A model generated the notes under the pieces. The model searched no databases. It saw only the letters and a program-made list of their open reading frames with translations, and was not told the DNA's origin. A stretch of DNA of 64,000 bases from Candidatus Tepidiaquacellales bacterium UBA2330 (GTDB lineage: Bacteria; Bacteroidota; Ignavibacteria; Tepidaquicellales; Tepidaquicellaceae), in assembly GCA_002344965.1 (NCBI GenBank), contig DDUU01000003.1:124484-188483 (forward strand), written 5' to 3'. This document shows positions 1 to 8,127 of this stretch, piece after piece (position 1 is the stretch's first letter; each line of letters opens with the position of its first letter). Position numbers and translations under genes: made by a program.

Positions 1-2
1 AC

Positions 3-302
3 AGATATCCCGGTCCAAAACCTCAGACCAAAGAGACGGGTATCGTAATGCTCGCGGATTCTATCGAAGCCTGCACAAGAGCGATAGAAGACCCTACTCC
101 TCAGAAACTTGAAAGTAAGATCAGGGAAGTTATTAGAAGCAGATTTATGGAAGGTGAATTTGATGAATGTGATCTTACTCTGAGAGACCTGACACGGATT
201 AAAGACAGTTTTATGAAAGTTCTTATAGGCATTCATCATCACAGAATTAAATATCCGGATTCAAACCAGCTTGAGCTTGTTTCAAACTCCGCTAAAAACT
301 AA
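3..302 (+). CDS. 7TM-HD membrane phosphohydrolase (PgpH/YqfF-type), C-terminal fragment
   Basis: Only the last 99 codons are in the window; the frame is open to the left edge. The visible part matches the end of the cytoplasmic HD domain of 7TM receptor-type HD phosphohydrolases: a YPGPKPQTKETGIVMLADS stretch followed by an acidic helical tail. The metal-binding HD residues lie upstream and cannot be checked. Family members (PgpH in Listeria) are membrane enzymes that hydrolyse cyclic-di-AMP; that activity here is inference. The stop codon is 5 bases before the xer gene, which suggests co-transcription. An ATG at 48 lies inside the conserved motif and is not the real start. Confidence 0.8.
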   Translation, partial: RYPGPKPQTKETGIVMLADSIEACTRAIEDPTPQKLESKIREVIRSRFMEGEFDECDLTLRDLTRIKDSFMKVLIGIHHHRIKYPDSNQLELVSNSAKN

Positions 303-307
303 TATTT

Positions 308-1228
308 ATGACCGGCGATCTCGATTTTCATAAACAGCTATTTCTCAATTATCTGATTGTCGAAAAATCTCTTTCAGAAAACACAGTTTTTTCATACAAA
401 AAAGATCTGGAAAGATTTATTAATTATCTGAAAGAAGTAAGGAAAATTTTTCAGATTAAAGAAGTTTATAAGAATACTGTAAGTCAATTTCTTTTACATC
501 TCAGAGCAAAAGGCAGTAAAGAAGGGAAAAAGTATTCTGACAAATCAATCGCCAGATTTATTTCATCACTTAAATCGTTTTTTAAATATCTTGAATCTGA
601 AAATGTAATTTCAATTAATCCTGTAGTAGATCTTGAAACACCGAAAATATCCAGAAATTTACCTGAGGTTTTAACAATTGAAGAAACTGAGCTGCTGCTT
701 TCAAAACCAGATATTAATGACAAACTTGAACTGCGTGACAAAGCCCTGCTTGAAACTATGTATGCCAGCGGACTTAGAGTCAGCGAAGTATCAAATCTGG
801 AATCCGGGAATATTTTTTTTGATGAAGGTTATTTGAGAGTTTTAGGTAAAGGTTCAAAAGAAAGAATCGTGCCGGTCGGAAATATAGCTTTAAAGTTTAT
901 TATAAAATATATGAACGAAAGCAGACCAATACTCAGGAACAGCAATTCAGGAAATATTTTGTTTCTGAATTTCAGAGGAGGTAAACTGTCAAGAATGGGA
1001 ATTCTGAATATTTTAAACAAATATGTAAACCTTTGCGGAATAAAGAAAAATGTTCATCCGCATACTCTGAGACATTCTTTTGCTACACATCTATTGAAAG
1101 GCGGCGCTGATATAAGAATCATTCAGGAAATGCTTGGACATTCGGACATTTCCACTACTCAGATTTACACGCATATTGACAGGGATTATCTGATTGAAGT
1201 TCATAAAAGTTTTCACCCAAGAGCTTAA
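308..1228 (+). CDS. Tyrosine recombinase XerC/XerD family
   Basis: A 306-residue site-specific recombinase of normal length for XerC/XerD, which resolve chromosome dimers at dif. The N-terminal SAM-like core-binding domain spans about residues 8-95 and the catalytic domain about 115-300. All catalytic residues are visible: R157 in ASGLRVSE, K181 in GKGSKER, H252 and R255 in HTLRHS, H278 in LGHS and the nucleophile Y287 in IYTH. It follows the phosphohydrolase by 5 bases. Chromosomal context without phage genes, plus the standard Xer length, favours a housekeeping recombinase over an integrase. XerC and XerD cannot be separated by eye. Confidence 0.93.
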   Translation: MTGDLDFHKQLFLNYLIVEKSLSENTVFSYKKDLERFINYLKEVRKIFQIKEVYKNTVSQFLLHLRAKGSKEGKKYSDKSIARFISSLKSFFKYLESENVISINPVVDLETPKISRNLPEVLTIEETELLLSKPDINDKLELRDKALLETMYASGLRVSEVSNLESGNIFFDEGYLRVLGKGSKERIVPVGNIALKFIIKYMNESRPILRNSNSGNILFLNFRGGKLSRMGILNILNKYVNLCGIKKNVHPHTLRHSFATHLLKGGADIRIIQEMLGHSDISTTQIYTHIDRDYLIEVHKSFHPRA

Positions 1229-1266
1229 TAACTACCTGAAAATACCTTAAACGAATTATTGTTAAA

Positions 1267-1297
1267 TTGAATAAATGTCTTATAATTCGTATATTTA
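1267..1297 (+). promoter_or_regulatory. Candidate Bacteroidota-type promoter (TTG-N20-TATATTTA)
   Basis: TTG at 1267-1269 is followed after exactly 20 bases by TATATTTA at 1290-1297, one mismatch from the Bacteroidota -7 element TAnnTTTG. It ends about 40 bases before the ATG of the TPR lipoprotein at 1336, giving a short leader that contains the ribosome binding site. Assignment is by pattern only. Confidence 0.4.
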
Positions 1298-1335
1298 CAC
1301 ACTCAAAATTTAAAACTTTCAGGAGAAATTTAATA

Positions 1336-2277
1336 ATGAAATTAAATAAATTATTTTTATTAGTTGTGCCGGTCATTTTTTTATCTGTCATCGCATATTG
1401 CTTTCAGGGCTGTTCGTCAGCTCAGTCAACAACCGGAAAGCTGGCATTTGCGCAAAAGGATTATATCAAAGCTGAATCTGAATTAAAAAAAGGATTAGCT
1501 ATTGATCAAAACGATGACGAAGGATGGTATATGCTCGGTTATTCACAGGTTGAGCTCGGAAAATATGATGAAGCTCAGAAATCATTTCAAAAAAGCCTTT
1601 CAATCTCAAAAAATTTCAGTCCTAATATTCAGTCTTACTGGGTGGAAAAATTTAATGCCGGAGCAAGAGATTTTCAGTCCGGTATCGAAGCTGAAGAAAA
1701 AAAGAATATGGATGCCGCAAAGGGCTTTTATAACAGCGCTCTGAAAAGTTTTGAAGCATCTTCAGTTATTTTTCCGGACAGTCTGAAATCTTTTTCAGCT
1801 ATGGGAGAAACTTATCTTGCACTCGGAAACAGTGATAAAGCCCTGGTTATTTTCAATGACATTGCTTCAAAATCATCAAATCAGGAAGACGCCGAAAGAG
1901 TGGCAAAAATTCTTTTCGAATCCGGTCTGGGAATGATGTCAACAAATAATTTTACGGCTGCAAGCGAAATGTTTAAGAAAATAATGGCAATAAAGAATCT
2001 GCCGAAAGATAACGAGTATTATGAAACATCTGCCTATAATAACGGACTTGCACTGGCAAAATTAGGTGAAGAAAGCAGACTGAAAGACGAAGATGGAAAT
2101 TATAAAGATTATTTCAATGAAGCTCTTGTAACTCTTGAACCAATGAAGACAAATCTTAAAAAGAAAGAGCTTGAAAAGCAGATTTATGAATTACTGATTT
2201 CCGTATATGCTAATCTCGGAAGAACGGATGATGCGCAGGATGCATTGAATAAAAAGAATCAACTTGACGGTAAGTAA
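1336..2277 (+). CDS. TPR-repeat lipoprotein
   Basis: The protein is 313 residues from the chosen ATG. The frame is open back to 1267, but ATG 1336 sits 9 bases after AGGAGA (1321-1326) and gives a proper lipoprotein signal: positive N-terminus, hydrophobic core to about residue 22 and lipobox FQGC with C26. The mature part is a chain of helical tetratricopeptide repeats, clear around residues 40-100 (GWYMLGYSQVELGKYDEA) and again at about 155-190. It is probably an outer-membrane or periplasmic scaffold for a protein complex; no specific partner can be named. It precedes sppA by 10 bases. Confidence 0.8.
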   Translation: MKLNKLFLLVVPVIFLSVIAYCFQGCSSAQSTTGKLAFAQKDYIKAESELKKGLAIDQNDDEGWYMLGYSQVELGKYDEAQKSFQKSLSISKNFSPNIQSYWVEKFNAGARDFQSGIEAEEKKNMDAAKGFYNSALKSFEASSVIFPDSLKSFSAMGETYLALGNSDKALVIFNDIASKSSNQEDAERVAKILFESGLGMMSTNNFTAASEMFKKIMAIKNLPKDNEYYETSAYNNGLALAKLGEESRLKDEDGNYKDYFNEALVTLEPMKTNLKKKELEKQIYELLISVYANLGRTDDAQDALNKKNQLDGK

Positions 2278-2287
2278 CTAAAAAGAA

Positions 2288-3241
2288 ATGGATAACGGAA
2301 ATCAGCAACCGGCAAAATCAAATTCGGGGAAATGGTTCTGGGGAATATTTATTTCTCTGATAGTGATAGCGATTATCTTTGTCGGGATTTCTTTTATCTA
2401 CTTTACCAAAGCAATTACTGATACTGACGGTTCTCTTGAAATTAGCGGAAAAGGTAAAGGAAAGATCGCAGTTGTCGAGCTGAACTTTACAATTTTTTCA
2501 TCTGAAGGAATTGTCAAACAGTTTAAAAAATATTCTGAAGATAAATCAATTAAAGCAATACTTCTCAGAGTTAATACTCCCGGAGGCGGAGTTGCGGCTT
2601 CACAGGAGATATACGAAATTATAAGGAAAACAAGAGACGGCGGTAAACCGGTTATAGTTTCCATTGCAAGTCTCGGAGCAAGCGGAGGTTATTATGCTGC
2701 ATGCGGCGGAAGCACAATTATAGCAGACGAGGGTTCGCTTGTAGGAAGTATTGGAGTGATAATTCAGCTTATTAATTACAAAGAGCTTGCCGATAAGATC
2801 GGCGTCAAATCAATGACAATTACCAGCGGAGAACTGAAAGACGCAGGAAATCCTTTTAATGATTTTTCGGAAAAAGACAGAACATATTTTCAGGAAATAG
2901 TAGATGATACATATCAGCAATTTATTGAAGTTGTAGCCAGAGAAAGAAAAATTGATACGGCGAAAATAAAAGAATATGCAACCGGAAGGGTTTTTACGGG
3001 AAGACAGGCATTAAAAATCGGCTTGATAGATTCAATCGGAACCTATGAAGATGCAATAAAGATAGCTGCGGATATGGCGGGTATTGAAGGTGAGCCGACG
3101 ATTGTAAAAGAAAAAAATAAGACAACTCTTTTTGAAAGAATTCTTGATACTTTCTCAAATAATGAGTTGAGATCAATAAAAGAAGAAATAAAATCGGAAT
3201 TTATAGATCAGCCGCTTTTACAATATAAATTTGTTTATTAA
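2288..3241 (+). CDS. sppA: Signal peptide peptidase SppA (short form)
   Basis: A 317-residue membrane-anchored serine protease of the ClpP-like S49 family, which degrades cleaved signal peptides. There is one N-terminal transmembrane helix at about residues 17-39. The catalytic serine is S132 in LGASGGYY and the general-base lysine is K184 in SGELKDAG, the usual Ser/Lys dyad. The oxyanion region NTPGGG (about 96-101) and the GRVFTG element (about 233-238) are present. The length corresponds to the half-size Bacillus-type SppA, not the tandem E. coli form. It sits between the TPR lipoprotein and the HU gene and is probably co-transcribed with them. Confidence 0.92.
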   Translation: MDNGNQQPAKSNSGKWFWGIFISLIVIAIIFVGISFIYFTKAITDTDGSLEISGKGKGKIAVVELNFTIFSSEGIVKQFKKYSEDKSIKAILLRVNTPGGGVAASQEIYEIIRKTRDGGKPVIVSIASLGASGGYYAACGGSTIIADEGSLVGSIGVIIQLINYKELADKIGVKSMTITSGELKDAGNPFNDFSEKDRTYFQEIVDDTYQQFIEVVARERKIDTAKIKEYATGRVFTGRQALKIGLIDSIGTYEDAIKIAADMAGIEGEPTIVKEKNKTTLFERILDTFSNNELRSIKEEIKSEFIDQPLLQYKFVY

Positions 3242-3261
3242 CAGAAAATCAGGAGAGGGAA

Positions 3262-3552
3262 ATGACAAGATCACAGATTGCTGCTGCAATCTCCGGCGCA
3301 ACAGGTTTAAGTAAAAAAGAAACTGAAATTGTCGTTGAAGGCTTTATAAGCTGTGTAATTGATTCTTTGAAAAGGAATGAATCAGTTGAAATCAGGGGCT
3401 TTGGTACATTTAAAAATAATATGAAGCATCCGAGAGTTGCGAGAAATCCAAAGACGGGTGAAAAAATTTCTCTTGGTAAAAGATATATTCCAATGTTTAA
3501 AGTGTCAAAGGATTTTAAGAAAGCGGTTCAGGAAGCAATGACTGAAAAGTAA
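3262..3552 (+). CDS. HU/IHF family DNA-binding protein
   Basis: A 96-residue nucleoid protein that bends DNA as a dimer. The family signature runs GFGTF (46-50) to RNPKTG (61-66); P63 is the intercalating proline at the arm tip. The start is supported by AGGAGAGGG at 3250-3258. It could be HU or an IHF-like paralogue; Bacteroidota often carry several and the sequence alone does not decide. It lies between sppA and the small basic ribosomal-type peptide. Confidence 0.93.
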   Translation: MTRSQIAAAISGATGLSKKETEIVVEGFISCVIDSLKRNESVEIRGFGTFKNNMKHPRVARNPKTGEKISLGKRYIPMFKVSKDFKKAVQEAMTEK

Positions 3553-3601
3553 AAGAATTTTAAATTAATATTAAATATATAAGAAAGGAAAAAAATTAAT
3601 T

Positions 3602-3697
3602 ATGCCCTGCGGTAAAAAAAGAAAACGTCATAAAATGGCGACGCACAAAAGAAAGAAAAGACTCAGAAAAAACAGACATAAAAAGAAAATCAGATAG
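3602..3697 (+). CDS. AURKAIP1/COX24-domain peptide, putative small-subunit ribosomal protein
   Basis: A 31-residue, extremely basic peptide opening MPCGKKRKRHKMATHKRKKR and ending in further K/R/H residues. This pattern matches the tiny AURKAIP1/COX24-domain proteins of Bacteroidota, related to mitochondrial ribosomal protein mS38. The upstream AGAAAGGAAA at 3580-3589 is a plausible binding site. A strong hairpin terminator follows 10 bases after the stop, so it is the last gene of the + strand run starting near 308. The family assignment rests on recall of the conserved K/R/H pattern; ribosomal function is inference. Confidence 0.8.
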   Translation: MPCGKKRKRHKMATHKRKKRLRKNRHKKKIR

Positions 3698-3706
3698 TAA
3701 GTTTTC

Positions 3707-3738
3707 AAAGCCGTTATTTTTAATAACGGCTTTTTTTA
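3707..3738. terminator. Bidirectional intrinsic terminator
   Basis: AAAGCCGTTATT pairs perfectly with AATAACGGCTTT around a 3-base loop, followed by a T run on the + strand and preceded by an A-rich flank for the - strand. It separates the + strand run ending at 3697 from gltX, whose stop codon (3736) is inside its right arm. Confidence 0.85.
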
Positions 3739-5184
3739 TAACCAAGCGCCGAGTAATTTAATGATTTTATCCCTACCCAGAATTTCAGCTATTGCCGGAA
3801 GATCAGGTCCGTTCTCACTTCCGGTCAGCGCTAACCTGACCGGCTTAAACAGTAACTTACCTTTTATTCCCGTTATCCTCTGTACCTCACTAATTTTTTC
3901 CTTATAAATCCCGGCTGTTAAAATCTGAACACTTTCAAGCTGTCTGATCAGTTCCTTAAAAACTTTTACTGATGTATCAGTTTTTAAAATATCAATTAAA
4001 TTTTTATCTTCTATTTCCACTTTATCCTGTGTGAAAATTTTCGTATGCTCAGGAATTTCATCAAGTTTATTCAGATATACTCTTATTGCAAGGAGAATTT
4101 TTTTTGTAAGTTCAGTATCTGTAATATCCACGCCTGACGATTTAAAATAGGGGAGGGATAATTCGAGAAGTTTGTCAGGATCATAATTTTTAATGTAAGA
4201 ATTATTCATCCAGTTAAGTTTATCAACATTGAAAACCGCGCCGGAAGACTGAACTTTTTCAAGAGAAAATTTTTCCGAAAGTTCTTCCATTGAGAAAAAT
4301 TCATTTTCTTCTCCTTCACCGGGATTCCATCCCAGCATTGCTATAAAATTTATTAACGCATCTTTAAGATATCCTTTCTTAAGATAATCCTCAACGGCAA
4401 CATCCCCCTGTCTCTTGCTTAGTTTTGTTTTATCAGGATTAAGTATAAGAGGAACATGAGCCATTGCCGGAACATCCCAGCCGAGAGCTTTGTAAATCAG
4501 AATGTGTTTTGGAACAGATGTGATCCACTCTTCGCCTCTTATAATAAGAGTGATTTCCATCAGATGGTCATCTATCACATTCGCAAGATGATATGTAGGA
4601 AATCCGTCTGACTTCAGAAGTATCTGGTCATCAATAATATTAGTTTCGATCTTAATCACACCTTTGATCAGATCTTCAAATTTGACTTCTTCATTTTTAG
4701 GAACTTTAAGTCTTATTACATACGGAATTCCTTTGTCAAGATTTTCTTTAACTTCCGCATCGCTCAGATCCCTCGCTCTTCCGTCATACATTGTCTGTCT
4801 TCCTTCAAGCTGCTGCAGCTTTCTCATTTCATCCAGCACTTCCGGAGTTTCAAATGCATAATACGCCGCCTTCTTTTCCAGAAGTTCATCACAGTATTTT
4901 CTGTAAATTGCAAGTCTCTCCGACTGATAATACGGACCTTTATCACCGCCCTGTACCGGACCTTCGTCAAATTCTATTCCAAGCAGACCCAGTGATCTTA
5001 CAAGATTTTCAACTGCGCCTTCCACTTTTCTCGACTGATCAGTATCTTCGATCCTAAGAATATTTTTTCCGCCTGTGTTTCGGGCATATAAAAAATTAAA
5101 CAGCGCAGTGCGCAGCGAACCAATATGAATGTATCCCGTCGGTGAGGGAGCAAACCTTACTCTGATGTTATTGTTTTTTGTCAT
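3736..5184 (-). CDS. gltX: Glutamyl-tRNA synthetase
   Basis: A 482-residue class I aminoacyl-tRNA synthetase that charges tRNA-Glu. The HIGH signature appears as HIGS (20-23) after PSPTGYI, and the KMSKS loop is KLSKR (254-258). The GEEW element at about 217-220 and the C-terminal anticodon-binding helical domain are present. The length is normal. Whether it also charges tRNA-Gln cannot be judged by eye. Its ATG overlaps the stop of rsmI by one base, so the two are translationally coupled. Confidence 0.96.
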   Translation of the reverse strand: MTKNNNIRVRFAPSPTGYIHIGSLRTALFNFLYARNTGGKNILRIEDTDQSRKVEGAVENLVRSLGLLGIEFDEGPVQGGDKGPYYQSERLAIYRKYCDELLEKKAAYYAFETPEVLDEMRKLQQLEGRQTMYDGRARDLSDAEVKENLDKGIPYVIRLKVPKNEEVKFEDLIKGVIKIETNIIDDQILLKSDGFPTYHLANVIDDHLMEITLIIRGEEWITSVPKHILIYKALGWDVPAMAHVPLILNPDKTKLSKRQGDVAVEDYLKKGYLKDALINFIAMLGWNPGEGEENEFFSMEELSEKFSLEKVQSSGAVFNVDKLNWMNNSYIKNYDPDKLLELSLPYFKSSGVDITDTELTKKILLAIRVYLNKLDEIPEHTKIFTQDKVEIEDKNLIDILKTDTSVKVFKELIRQLESVQILTAGIYKEKISEVQRITGIKGKLLFKPVRLALTGSENGPDLPAIAEILGRDKIIKLLGAWL

Positions 5185-5909
5185 TAATTATTATTTACAA
5201 TTATTACGAATTCACCTTTTGTTTTTAGCTGTTGAGTTAAAATATTTTTTACATTTCCTCTGACGATCTGCTCAAATTTTTTTGTTAACTCTCTGCATAT
5301 CGCAATTTGCCTGTTGCCGAGATGTTCATGAATTTCATTTAATGTTTTATAAATCCGGAACGGAGACTCGAAAATTATCAGAGTCATTCTGATCTTTGAA
5401 AGCTGAATAAGCGCTGTATGCCTTCCTTTTTTCTGCGGAAGAAACCCCTGAAAATAAAATTTATTTGCAGGCATTCCTGACAAAACCAGGGCATGGATCA
5501 GCGAACTGCAGCCCGGTACTGAATATACATCAATATTTTCCTGAATACATTTTGAGACAAGTAAATTTCCCGGGTCAGAGATTCCCGGCGTACCGGCGTC
5601 AGAGACAAGCGCAATTGTTTTTCCGGATTTCAATTCCGAGATAAGCATTTCGGATTTTTCCGATTCCACATGGGAATAGTAACTGACTGTTCTGTTTCTG
5701 ATCCCGTACTGAGTCAGCAGAAAATTGGTATTCCTCGTATCTTCGCATGCAATAAGATCAGCTTTCTCCAGAACATTTATCGCTCTGAATGAAATGTCTT
5801 CAATATTTCCGACAGGCGTGGAAACGATATATAAAACTCCTTTTCTGAGTTCAGTATGAGAAAATTTTTCCTTGTATCTGTTGAATACAGCTGACAGTCT
5901 TTCGTTCAA
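5184..5909 (-). CDS. rsmI: 16S rRNA (cytidine-1402-2'-O)-methyltransferase RsmI
   Basis: A 241-residue tetrapyrrole-methylase-fold enzyme that 2'-O-methylates C1402 of 16S rRNA using S-adenosylmethionine. Signature motifs are TPVGNIEDI (31-39), CEDTRN (55-60) and SDAGTPGISDPG (103-114). It is shorter than the usual ~280 residues because the C-terminal region is reduced, and it carries about 25 extra residues before the conserved start of the fold. The first gene of the rsmI-gltX pair, it diverges from rlmB across about 90 AT-rich bases that should hold both promoters. Confidence 0.92.
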   Translation of the reverse strand: MNERLSAVFNRYKEKFSHTELRKGVLYIVSTPVGNIEDISFRAINVLEKADLIACEDTRNTNFLLTQYGIRNRTVSYYSHVESEKSEMLISELKSGKTIALVSDAGTPGISDPGNLLVSKCIQENIDVYSVPGCSSLIHALVLSGMPANKFYFQGFLPQKKGRHTALIQLSKIRMTLIIFESPFRIYKTLNEIHEHLGNRQIAICRELTKKFEQIVRGNVKNILTQQLKTKGEFVIIVNNN

Positions 5910-6000
5910 ATAGTATGAAAATTATTTTACTGATATATTGATGAATATTATAATTATATTAAAATACTTAATTCTAAATCCATATTAAATTTATATATAA

Positions 6001-6747
6001 ATGTTGGTAATCGGTAAAAACCCCGTTCTCGAAACTCTGAAATCTAATCCTGATTCATTTAATAAAATCATACTTCTCAAAAAGATTAAACCTGATAACA
6101 AACTAAAAAGCATTGTAGAGACAGCGGGTAAGTATAAAATTAATGTAGTGTATCTTAACTATATGGATTTTAAAAAATTTTTTGACAATAAAAGTAAAGA
6201 CGAAGGAGTGGATCAGGGTGTTATCGGTTTCATCAAAGATTATAATTATATATCACTTCGTGAAATGGTTGAAAGAAATAAGAAGATAAAAAATCCTCTT
6301 ATACTTATCCTTGACTGCATAACAGATCCGCATAATCTCGGCGCAATTGCAAGGTCTGCCGTATGTCTCGGTGCTGACGGTATCGTAATTCCCCGTCATA
6401 ATTCCGCTGAAGTAAATCATACTGTACTTAAAACTTCTTCAGGAGCTGTTAACTATATTGCAATTGCAAAAGAAACTAACATTACAAACACTCTAATCTT
6501 CTTAAAAAATAACGGTTACTGGATAGCGGGAACAGATTTGAATTCATCCAAAACAATATTTGAATGTGATCTTAAAATACCGCTAGCGCTGATAATAGGC
6601 AGCGAAGGTTCGGGAATAAGAAAAAATCTTCTTGAAAAGTGTGATATTAAAATCCGGATCCCTATGGCAGGTAAAATAGATTCACTTAATGCGTCTGTAT
6701 CTGCGGGAGTATTTCTGTATGAAATCTTCAGACAAAAAAATTCATGA
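6001..6747 (+). CDS. rlmB: TrmH/SpoU-family 23S rRNA 2'-O-methyltransferase, RlmB type
   Basis: A 248-residue knotted SPOUT methyltransferase. It has the short N-terminal ribosome-binding domain (about 1-80), then SPOUT motif 1 DPHNLGAIARSA (109-120, with N112 and R118), motif 2 GSEGSG (200-205) and motif 3 IPMAGKIDSLNASVSAG (220-236). RlmB methylates G2251 of 23S rRNA; assignment among TrmH relatives rests on domain order and length. No clear Shine-Dalgarno precedes the ATG; the leader is almost pure A/T. Its 3' end overlaps the convergent regulator gene by 6 bases. Confidence 0.87.
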   Translation: MLVIGKNPVLETLKSNPDSFNKIILLKKIKPDNKLKSIVETAGKYKINVVYLNYMDFKKFFDNKSKDEGVDQGVIGFIKDYNYISLREMVERNKKIKNPLILILDCITDPHNLGAIARSAVCLGADGIVIPRHNSAEVNHTVLKTSSGAVNYIAIAKETNITNTLIFLKNNGYWIAGTDLNSSKTIFECDLKIPLALIIGSEGSGIRKNLLEKCDIKIRIPMAGKIDSLNASVSAGVFLYEIFRQKNS

Positions 6748-8103
6748 TGTTCCGGATCGCTTTTTGGGAGTGGGAATATCGTATTTTGTAAGCAGCTTAT
6801 AAAGGTGGCTTCTCTGAATTTTCAGAGCATCGGCAGTCTGCGAAATATTGTATTTATAGTCATTAAGCATTTTTAATAAAAAAATCTTTTCCGATTCGTT
6901 CTGAAAATCATTAAGAGTCATATTCTTATTGAATAACTCACTGAACTCCTTCAGATGCCTGCTTCCGGGAATTTCTATATCTTCATACTCAATTACTTTT
7001 TTATCAACTGAAATAATCAGTCTCTCAACAAGATTCTTAAGCTCTCTTGCATTTCCAGCCCACCTGAGCGAAAGTAACAGATCAATTGCGCTTTTGCTGA
7101 ATTTCTTAACAGGAATATTATTTTCTGTGCAGAATTTTTTGGCAAAATATTCCGTGAGCTGCTGTATATCTTCAGGTATTTCCCGAAGTGCAGGCAGGTC
7201 AATTCTGAAAACATTTATTCGGTGGAAAAAATCTTCACGGAGATTTCCGCTCTTTACTTCCTCCAGCAGATCTCTGTTTGATGCGAATATGAACCGGGCG
7301 TTAAGATGAATTTCTATGTTAGTGCCTAAACGCATTATTTTATTCGTCTCGAGCACTTTCAGCAATTTTGACTGAACTTCTCCGGTCAGATTCGAAATTT
7401 CATCAAGAAAAATCGTACCGCCTTCGGCAAGTTCAAATTTACCTTTTATAAAATTACCGTCTTCAATTCCGCCGAAGAGTTCCAGATCCGTTTTCTCTTC
7501 AGGAAGATTTGCGCTGCTGATTTCAATAAAAGGTTTGTCCGCTTTATCTGAATATAAATGAATAAGTCTTGCAGCAAGTTCTTTTCCGGTCCCGCTCTCG
7601 CCGGTTACAAGCACATTTGAATTTACTTTGGAAAATTTCTTTACAAGATCGACAGCATTACGGATCTTTTCGCTGCTGCCGACTATCTTATACGTTTCTA
7701 TAAGATCTTTTCTGACGCGGATTAATTCATCTCTGGACTTTTTAAATTCAACGGCATTCTTAACTATTAACTTTAATTCATAAAGATCCGGCAACGGTTT
7801 CTGCAGAAAATTATAAGCACCTTTTTTAATAGCTTCAACTGCTGTTTCAATAGTACCGTGACCGGTAATCATGATAACTACCTGCCGGCTGTTTATTTCC
7901 ATAATTTTTTCAAGCACTTCTATCCCGTCCATTCTCGGCATTTTAATATCAAGCAGAATCAGATCATATTCAGAATTTTTTACTTTGTTTATGGCTTCAG
8001 CTCCGGAAAGACAGCTCTCCGTCTCATAACCTTCTGATTTAAGAATCATTGAAATGCTTTCAATGATATTCTCTTCATCATCAACGATTAATATTTTATC
8101 CAT
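6742..8103 (-). CDS. NtrC-family response regulator lacking the GAFTGA loop
   Basis: A 453-residue three-domain regulator. The receiver domain (1-120) has acidic pocket D8/D9, phosphoacceptor D52 and K102. The AAA+ domain (about 138-360) has Walker A GESGTGKE (168-175), Walker B FLDEI (232-236) and an LREDFFHR sensor region (288-295). A Fis-type helix-turn-helix is at about 410-445 (SQTADALKIQRSHLYKLL). The stretch between ELFG and GKFELA, which normally carries GAFTGA, is shortened to GIEDGNFIK, so the sigma-54-contacting loop is missing. It may act with another sigma factor or as a simple DNA-binding regulator. No histidine kinase is adjacent. Confidence 0.9.
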   Translation of the reverse strand: MDKILIVDDEENIIESISMILKSEGYETESCLSGAEAINKVKNSEYDLILLDIKMPRMDGIEVLEKIMEINSRQVVIMITGHGTIETAVEAIKKGAYNFLQKPLPDLYELKLIVKNAVEFKKSRDELIRVRKDLIETYKIVGSSEKIRNAVDLVKKFSKVNSNVLVTGESGTGKELAARLIHLYSDKADKPFIEISSANLPEEKTDLELFGGIEDGNFIKGKFELAEGGTIFLDEISNLTGEVQSKLLKVLETNKIMRLGTNIEIHLNARFIFASNRDLLEEVKSGNLREDFFHRINVFRIDLPALREIPEDIQQLTEYFAKKFCTENNIPVKKFSKSAIDLLLSLRWAGNARELKNLVERLIISVDKKVIEYEDIEIPGSRHLKEFSELFNKNMTLNDFQNESEKIFLLKMLNDYKYNISQTADALKIQRSHLYKLLTKYDIPTPKKRSGTS

Positions 8104-8127
8104 ATAGTAAACTTTAATGAAATATAA

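Noticed and set aside
6742..6747. Six-base convergent overlap of rlmB and the NtrC-like gene
   Set aside because: Small 3' overlaps are common in compact genomes and need no special mechanism.
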